A stretch of 64,000 bases of DNA, from NCBI RefSeq assembly GCF_042675965.1, contig NZ_JBHTKJ010000008.1:1-64000 (forward strand), written 5' to 3'. Origin of the DNA: Virgibacillus_R byunsanensis. GTDB lineage: Bacteria > Bacillota > Bacilli > Bacillales > Amphibacillaceae. Under the pieces are notes generated by a model. It ran no database searches, was not told the DNA's origin, and saw nothing but the letters and a program-made list of their open reading frames with translations. Shown here one piece after another: positions 58,933-64,000 of the stretch. Position 1 is the first letter of the stretch; each line of letters starts with the position of its first letter. The position numbers and the translations under genes were made by a program.

Positions 58933-59376
58933 TTATCTACAGAATTAGCCACATCCAGCTCCAACGTACAGGACAAGGAATCCTTCGACAGCGAAACATC
59001 GCACGAAGAAAAAGCGAACTTCTCTTTCGAGGACGTACTAGTGGCGATGATGCCACAGGATAAGGAAACCTCCCCTGCAAAGCATCGCACGCAGAAAAAG
59101 CGCTTTTCTTTTTCAAGGACGTGGCGTTTTCATCGGCCAGCGTCAAGACACTCGGGGACATTAAGCAGTTCGACTTTGGTAAAGGCATCCACACTACGCG
59201 AACCTGCTTATGCTTGTCGTATCTTTCAAGGCGCTTAAGCTCTTCGTGTTTCCTTTATCTCATGCGGATTTGGAAGATCGACTATAACCACCGCTTTCGG
59301 TGGCAACGCCGACCCACCCGCGATGCGCAGGCGCAGCCCATACGTCACTTAACGGGCGCTTCGAGTTTTTGTAGTT
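58933..59376 (+). repeat. Modular intergenic repeat R1, compound copy
   Basis: The longest copy holds modules seen separately elsewhere: CCACATCCAGCTCCAACGTA start, two AAAAGCG...TTTCGAGGACGT parts, a CACTCGGGGACATTAAGCAG/CTGCTTATGC hairpin, and the CACCCGCGATGCGCAGGCGC close with GGGCGCTTCGAG. No gene. It fills the gap between yhaR and yhzC. Confidence 0.75.
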
Positions 59377-59560
59377 ACCTATGGAAAAGTATCATTTTTG
59401 CTTCTGGTGATACACATCTGTGCGTATGTTCGCTTAGTCCTTCTTCAGCTAAACGTGCTTCACCAATTTTTTTCGCTTCATCATTGTTTTCTGCTGTGAA
59501 CGATTCATCAAGCAATTTTTCACCAGTTTTAGTAAAGACGGTTAATACATAAGTTTTCAT
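59375..59560 (-). CDS. yhzC: YhzC family small protein
   Basis: A 61-residue soluble protein, MKTYVLTVFTKTGEKLLDES..., with AEEGLSEHTHRCVSPEAKMI and a final LFHR. It matches the form of B. subtilis YhzC (about 60-77 aa). Function unknown. ATG 59560 follows an AGGAGGT site; the frame extends to 59587 but only within the leader. It is divergent from yhaQ. Confidence 0.75.
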   Translation of the reverse strand: MKTYVLTVFTKTGEKLLDESFTAENNDEAKKIGEARLAEEGLSEHTHRCVSPEAKMILFHR

Positions 59561-59692
59561 AATGTTACCTCCTAGAAGTATGCTCATACTAGTTATTCTT
59601 CATAGTCTTTGAAATTCCTTCTAAAAAACAAATAATCGTGAAACCTCATTACTTCTTTAACGTATCATAGATGTTGGAAAGGAGAGAAGAAA

Positions 59693-60592
59693 ATGACATT
59701 GAAACTACAAAATGTTACCAAACGATTTGGTGAAGATACTGCAGTAGATCACCTTTCATTAAACATTCCTGTGAGAGAGATGTTTGGTTTTTTAGGAGGA
59801 AATGGGGCAGGTAAAACAACTACTTTTCGTATGATTTTAGGATTATTAGATGTAACAGATGGTGATATTTCATGGAATGGAGATAAAATTAATTATGATA
59901 AAAGTCATTTAATCGGTTATCTCCCTGAAGAAAGAGGACTATATCCTAAATTAACTGTACGGGATCAGATTACATATTTAGGGAAGCTGCGAGGTATGAG
60001 TAAACAGGAAGTGTTAACAGAGCTCGAAGACTGGTTATATCGATTCAAGGTTCCTGAATATATGAATAAAAAAGTAGAAGAATTATCAAAAGGTAATCAG
60101 CAAAAGATCCAATTTATTTCAGCAGTAATACATAAACCCGAATTGTTAATTCTAGATGAACCATTTTCCGGGCTTGATCCGATAAACGTGGAAATGTTAA
60201 AGGATGCAGTGATGGACTTGAAGGAACTAGGTACAACTATTGTATTTTCATCACATCAAATGGATCATGTAGAGGATTTATGTAAACATCTTTGTATTTT
60301 ACATAAAGGAAAGCCGGTTGTTCAGGGGTCTTTACGTGAAGTTAAACAAGCATTTGGTAAGAAGAATCTAGTTATACATGCAGATGTTCCTTTGGATTTT
60401 TTACAGGACTATTCCGGGGTAGTTCAGTATAGAAAAGTTACAGAAGGCTGTGAGCTCCAAATTGATAATGAGGCGGTTTCTCAGGAAATATTTTCAGCCT
60501 TACAAGGAAGAGGATTTGTTCGTAAGTTTGAACTCGAAGAACCTTCATTAAATGATATCTTCATCGAAAAGGTAGGTGCCTCCTATGAATAA
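59693..60592 (+). CDS. yhaQ: ABC transporter ATPase (YhaQ, NatA-type)
   Basis: A 299-residue exporter ATPase: Walker A GGNGAGKTT, Q-loop YLPEERGLYP, signature ELSKGNQQKIQF, Walker B LLILDEPFSGLD and the switch His in FSSHQMDHVEDL. The C-terminal ~80 residues are the family extension. The permease yhaP follows with an 8-nt overlap, giving a two-gene efflux system related to NatAB (sodium export). In B. subtilis the pair is upstream of yhaO-yhaN, as here. The substrate is not proved. Confidence 0.9.
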   Translation: MTLKLQNVTKRFGEDTAVDHLSLNIPVREMFGFLGGNGAGKTTTFRMILGLLDVTDGDISWNGDKINYDKSHLIGYLPEERGLYPKLTVRDQITYLGKLRGMSKQEVLTELEDWLYRFKVPEYMNKKVEELSKGNQQKIQFISAVIHKPELLILDEPFSGLDPINVEMLKDAVMDLKELGTTIVFSSHQMDHVEDLCKHLCILHKGKPVVQGSLREVKQAFGKKNLVIHADVPLDFLQDYSGVVQYRKVTEGCELQIDNEAVSQEIFSALQGRGFVRKFELEEPSLNDIFIEKVGASYE

Positions 60593-61835
60593 GTTCTGGA
60601 TCATTATGTCACATACCTATCTGACACGTGTTAAATCGAAATCATTTATCATCACTACATTAATTACGCTGTTGTTAATCATAGGTCTTGCTAACATGCA
60701 AACGATTTTGGATAGCTTCTCTAATGACGGAGATGACGAAATAACTGTAATAGACAATTCTAATCAATTATTTGATCCGTTGAGTCAAAGTGTGGGCCAA
60801 TCCAATGAAGATATCCAATTATCTGCATATGATGGATCTGAGGAGGATGCAAAAGAGGCTGTCCAATCGGAGGAGTATCAAGCACTTGTTGTTTTGTCCA
60901 TGGATGAAAATGATTTACCAGAAGCGAGGTATTTTTCGAATAATATTTCCGAAAATGGAAATCAAATGTTTATACAGCAACAGTTACAGCAACTAAAAGT
61001 AACCATAGCTACACAGCAATCTGGAATTGATGAAGCAACTTTAGCTGAAATTTATAAACCGATAACGTTTAACATTGTCGCTTTAGATGAAACTGCTAAG
61101 ACAGAGGAAGAACTAAGCCAGGCAAGGGGTATTGTCTACATCATGCTGTTTCTACTGTATATGGCTGTTATGATGTATGGCCAGATGATTGCAACAGATG
61201 TAGCAACAGAAAAATCATCAAGGGTAATGGAAATCTTGGTTTCTAGCGCATCACCTGTCACACACATGTTTGCAAAAATCATCGGGATAGCCTTACTGGG
61301 ATTAACGCAAGTCACTTTATTTGTAGGGGTAGGATACTACTTACTGACTTCCAAAACGAATGAGCTTACTGGTGGCTTTTTTGAAACGTTTGGAATTCAG
61401 GATACTTCACCGACAACTTACTTGTACGCTGTTGTTTTCTTCCTATTAGGATATTTACTTTATGCTACACTAGCAGCAATGTTAGGTTCGTTAGTTAGTA
61501 GGGTGGAAGATGCCCAGCAGATGATTATGCCGATGATTTTCTTGATCCTGATCGCCTTTTTCATTGCGATGTTTGGTATCAATATGCCAGGGTCTACGTT
61601 TATTACCATATCATCTTACATTCCTTTCTTCTCACCAATGGTAATGTTTTTACGTGTTGGAATGCTGGATATACCAGTGTGGGAAGTTGCTTTATCCATT
61701 GGAATTCTGATAGGTACGATTATTTTACTAGCAATTATAGGAGCAAGGGTTTATAAAGGTGGCGTTCTGATGTATGGGCGTTCCAGTTCGTTAAAAGATA
61801 TTAAAACAGCTATTGCGTTAACGAAGAAAGAATAA
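60585..61835 (+). CDS. yhaP: ABC-2 type permease (YhaP, NatB-type)
   Basis: A 416-residue permease with one N-terminal TM helix (LITLLLIIGLANMQTI), a large extracytoplasmic domain of ~170 residues, and five to six further helices (LYMAVMMYGQMIATDVATEKSSRVMEILVSSASP is the signature). It has the topology of NatB. ATG 60585 overlaps the yhaQ stop. It acts with YhaQ, probably in Na+ or toxic-solute efflux, fitting a salt-adapted organism. Confidence 0.9.
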   Translation: MNKFWIIMSHTYLTRVKSKSFIITTLITLLLIIGLANMQTILDSFSNDGDDEITVIDNSNQLFDPLSQSVGQSNEDIQLSAYDGSEEDAKEAVQSEEYQALVVLSMDENDLPEARYFSNNISENGNQMFIQQQLQQLKVTIATQQSGIDEATLAEIYKPITFNIVALDETAKTEEELSQARGIVYIMLFLLYMAVMMYGQMIATDVATEKSSRVMEILVSSASPVTHMFAKIIGIALLGLTQVTLFVGVGYYLLTSKTNELTGGFFETFGIQDTSPTTYLYAVVFFLLGYLLYATLAAMLGSLVSRVEDAQQMIMPMIFLILIAFFIAMFGINMPGSTFITISSYIPFFSPMVMFLRVGMLDIPVWEVALSIGILIGTIILLAIIGARVYKGGVLMYGRSSSLKDIKTAIALTKKE

Positions 61836-61844
61836 AAGTGAAAG

Positions 61845-61875
61845 GGCCGCACTAAGAATGTGGCCTTTTTCTGTT
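61845..61875 (+). terminator. Terminator of yhaQP
   Basis: AAAGGGCC...GGCCTTT stem followed by TTCT. Confidence 0.75.
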
Positions 61876-61917
61876 CTTAGGAAATTATCAAATTAAGAGC
61901 CTGTGTAAAAATTATTA

Positions 61918-62130
61918 ATTGTGTAAGCCACGTCCAGCTCCGACGTACAGGACAAGAAAGGCTGCAATAGCTAAGAAAAAGCGCTTTTCTTTTTCAAGGA
62001 CGTGCTAGTGCAAGCGTTGCCACAGGATAAGGAAAGCTTCCCTGAAAAAGTATCGCACGAAGAAAAAGCGAACTTCTTTTTCAAGGACGTGGCGAACTTA
62101 GCCTGTAAGAGCGCTTCTAGCTTTTGTTCA
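61918..62130 (+). repeat. Modular intergenic repeat R1, copy c
   Basis: GTGTAAGCCACGTCCAGCTC and CGACGTACAGGACAAGAAAG start it, and GGCGAACTTAGCCTGTAAGA with TTCTAGCTTTTGTTC ends it. It is nearly a duplicate of the end of 24737-24876. No gene. Confidence 0.8.
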
Positions 62131-62312
62131 AGGTAAGGAAAGTATAAAATTTTGGTACTATAAAGTTTCTTGTCAGCAAGAGCCATGTCTAGCTCCAGCG
62201 CCCAGCCACTCGCGACATAAGCAATCCGTCTTGCGAAAGGAAAAACCACCTTTCTCCAGCCGTTTTGCTTATGCGGTCGTGTCTTTCAGGGCGCTTGCGC
62301 TTTTCTTAAAAC
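62131..62312 (+). repeat. Modular intergenic repeat R1, copy d (hairpin-type)
   Basis: TCTAGCTCCAGCGCCCAGCC, CGCGACATAAGCAAT and GCTTATGCGGTCGTGTC, then GGGCGCTTGCGC allow a long imperfect hairpin. Together with 61918-62130 it fills the gap between yhaP and yhaO. No gene. Confidence 0.75.
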
Positions 62313-62387
62313 TTTACTCGATATAGAACGTGCATTCGCTTTTTGTTTTTGCTAAAATAGAGAAAATAGGTATAGAGGGTGATGGTA

Positions 62388-63626
62388 TTGTCAGATCAAA
62401 TTTCATTTATTCATGCTGCAGACTTACATTTAGATAGTCCGTTTAAGGGTTTGGCCCATGTGCCTGAGCATATTTTTAACCAAATTCAAGCGAGTACATT
62501 TGCAGCTTTGGACCGATTAGTTCAAGCTGCTATTGAAAAGCAAGTAGATTTTGTCCTTATTGTTGGTGACTTATTTGATAATGAGAAACAAAGTCTTAAG
62601 GCTCAAGTCCGCCTCAGAAGAGCTTTTGAAGAATTAGAGCACCATGCTATTAATGTTTATTTATCTTATGGAAATCATGATTACACAAATGGCAATATCC
62701 ATCCAATGACATATCCGGATAATGTGTTTATTTTTACGAAGGAAGAAGTAACTCATTTTACATTTGAAAAAGGCGGAAAACCAACTACTTCCATATACGG
62801 TTTCAGTTATGAAAATAGGTCTGTTACAACAAAAAAGGCAGCGGAATACCAGGTAGCTGATCGTACTATTCCATATCATGTTGCCATGTTGCACGGAAGT
62901 TTACATAGTAATACAGAACATGATGTATATGCCCCATTTCAAATTAGTGAATTACGGGAGAAGGATTTTGATTACTGGGCACTTGGACATATCCATCAGC
63001 GTGAAATCTTAGCAGAAGATCCTTACATGGTGTATCCGGGTAACATTCAAGGACGAAATCGTAAGGAGACAGGTGAAAAAGGGTGTTATTATGTTTCATT
63101 GTCTAAAACAAACACGTCTACTTCTTTTATTCCCTTACAAGCATTACAATTTGAAGAATTATCTATGGACGCCTCTGATTGTGAAGGTATTTATCAACTT
63201 GAAATTAAAATCCAAGAACAGATTAAGGGGATACAAAAACATTCATCTCCCCATCTCATAAATTTAAAATTAATAAGCAATCATTCACAACTTAAGAAGT
63301 GGGAAACAGAAAATCTTCTTGAGGACATTATTGAGCTAATAAACGAAACATTAATTCATCAACATGTATGGACCTATATTTTTAAGTACACGATTGAGAG
63401 TGAAGAAGGGGGCTTAACCAGCGACTTATACCACGGAGAGCACTTTGTGGGAGAATTGATTCGCCACTTTGACGACATATCCATTCAACCCTATGTAAAA
63501 GAATTATTTCATCATAAGCAGGCAAGAAAATACCTGGAGACAATTTCTGAAGAGGATGCAGAAATAATAAAAGATAAAGCCAAACAGCTGTTAGTTAATG
63601 AACTTCTGCCAAATGGAGGTGAGTAA
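62388..63626 (+). CDS. yhaO: DNA repair exonuclease SbcD-like (YhaO)
   Basis: A 412-residue calcineurin-like metallophosphoesterase of the SbcD/Mre11 type. Metal motifs appear in order: ADLHLDSPF (D-x-H), VGDLFDN, GNHD, LHG and ALGHIHQR. The C-terminal ~150 residues form the helical cap used to bind the ATPase partner. TTG 62388 is chosen because GAGGG is 8 nt upstream; ATG 62382 and GTG 62379 sit on that site. The partner ATPase gene yhaN begins right after the stop. Together they are expected to process DNA ends. Confidence 0.9.
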   Translation: MSDQISFIHAADLHLDSPFKGLAHVPEHIFNQIQASTFAALDRLVQAAIEKQVDFVLIVGDLFDNEKQSLKAQVRLRRAFEELEHHAINVYLSYGNHDYTNGNIHPMTYPDNVFIFTKEEVTHFTFEKGGKPTTSIYGFSYENRSVTTKKAAEYQVADRTIPYHVAMLHGSLHSNTEHDVYAPFQISELREKDFDYWALGHIHQREILAEDPYMVYPGNIQGRNRKETGEKGCYYVSLSKTNTSTSFIPLQALQFEELSMDASDCEGIYQLEIKIQEQIKGIQKHSSPHLINLKLISNHSQLKKWETENLLEDIIELINETLIHQHVWTYIFKYTIESEEGGLTSDLYHGEHFVGELIRHFDDISIQPYVKELFHHKQARKYLETISEEDAEIIKDKAKQLLVNELLPNGGE

Positions 63627-64000
63627 ATGAAATTAGGACAAGCAACCGTATATGGGTTTGGAAAATGGGTTGATTTTACAATTGATTTTTCTGAGCAATC
63701 CTTTATTTGTGTTTATGGCGAGAACGAATCCGGAAAATCGACGCTGCAGCAATTTATTTTATTTATGCTATTTGGACTACCACCGAAAATGAGAGCCTTT
63801 TATCGTCCTAAAACGAGCAGTAGAATGGGTGGAAGACTTACTGTTTCTGATCCTGAATTTGGTGAATTTACGATTGAACGATTAGATAATGTTCGAAATG
63901 GTGCGGCAAAGTGTTTTGGACCTGATGGTTCTGAGTTTGATGAGGATTGGCTTAAAGAGCGCTTAAATGGGATGACACATGATACCTATCAGTCTATTTT
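63627..64000 (+). CDS. yhaN: AAA-type SMC-like ATPase YhaN (partial, cut by window end)
   Basis: The first ~124 residues of the SbcC/Rad50-like partner of YhaO. ATG 63627 follows GGAGGTG and directly abuts the yhaO stop. Visible are MKLGQATVYGFGKWVDFTID, Walker A GENESGKST and LFMLFGLPPKM. The remainder (coiled coil and C-terminal ATPase half; the B. subtilis protein is nearly 1000 residues) lies beyond the window. Confident as far as it can be seen. Confidence 0.9.
   Translation, partial: MKLGQATVYGFGKWVDFTIDFSEQSFICVYGENESGKSTLQQFILFMLFGLPPKMRAFYRPKTSSRMGGRLTVSDPEFGEFTIERLDNVRNGAAKCFGPDGSEFDEDWLKERLNGMTHDTYQSI

Noticed and set aside
58878..59552. Several frames over R1 repeats
   Set aside because: They are chance frames in GC-richer repeats, with stops at different places in each repeat copy.

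Overview
The window is chromosomal DNA from an AT-rich, endospore-forming, salt-adapted member of the Bacillaceae, probably an Oceanobacillus/Virgibacillus-type genus. The evidence is sporulation genes (alpha/beta SASP, YhcN/YlaJ lipoprotein, YjcZ peptide, a dead gerA germinant-receptor operon), the SigI/RsgI pair, a B. subtilis-like gene order (yxkF-msmX; yheA, yhaR, yhzC, yhaQP, yhaON), strong AGGAGG ribosome-binding sites, an acidic glycine-betaine binding protein and several intergenic repeat families. No tool was run; identities come from reading protein motifs, and the species was not determined.

Layout. 1-9.1 kb: a 20-21 bp phased repeat array, a YuxL-type S9 peptidase, a P-loop kinase, D-amino-acid transaminase divergent from an Fe-S Fnr regulator with its own FNR box, tRNA-Gly with a preceding half-copy, a COG3044 ATPase, and queG-ogt. 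9.1-10.4 kb: a decayed TnpB-type insertion element. 10.4-20.5 kb: an amidase-fold protein, trmL, odhA-odhB, a second (unrelated-core) phased array, a nucleoside transporter, a MATE exporter and a stand-alone murG. 20.5-24.7 kb: an opuA glycine-betaine ABC operon holding a structured 300-nt gap. 24.7-28.4 kb: a degraded zone with the collapsed gerA operon, inverted repeats, beta-carbonic anhydrase, a broken ABC exporter and a membrane-anchored HtrA-like protease. 28.4-32.5 kb: a MITE, sigI-rsgI, yhdB and a SigG-type lipoprotein gene. 32.6-38.5 kb: yrrT-luxS-mccA-mccB (homocysteine to cysteine), an M20 dipeptidase, yueD and yjcZ. 38.5-46.7 kb: an ABC exporter pair, map, a BtuF-like protein, a 29-core phased array, an nhaC antiporter under a T-box, azlCD and a GNAT acetyltransferase. 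46.7-54.8 kb: a cation-efflux protein, an IDEAL-domain protein, a 6-TM chemoreceptor, an MFS transporter, a second MITE, a PLC-family protein and fumC. 55-64 kb: SASP, msmX-yxkF, yheA, yhaR, yhzC, yhaQP, yhaO and the start of yhaN.

Most coding regions are ordinary core functions: TCA cycle (odhAB, fumC), sulfur recycling, osmoprotection, stress and sporulation. The accessory interest lies between genes. Three intergenic arrays at 89-580, 16371-16500 and 42659-43240 are built from 7-10 nt cores spaced 20 or 21 bp apart, that is two helical turns. Two use a TCGATCAA core and the third a CGCGGAATAA core, so the spacing is conserved while the core is not. I know of no described function for them. 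Other repeats include a ~585 bp MITE family with ~58 bp inverted ends, a modular family with AGCTCCAGCGCC/GGGCGCTT ends, and a ~90 bp family sitting at the breakpoint of the gerA deletion.
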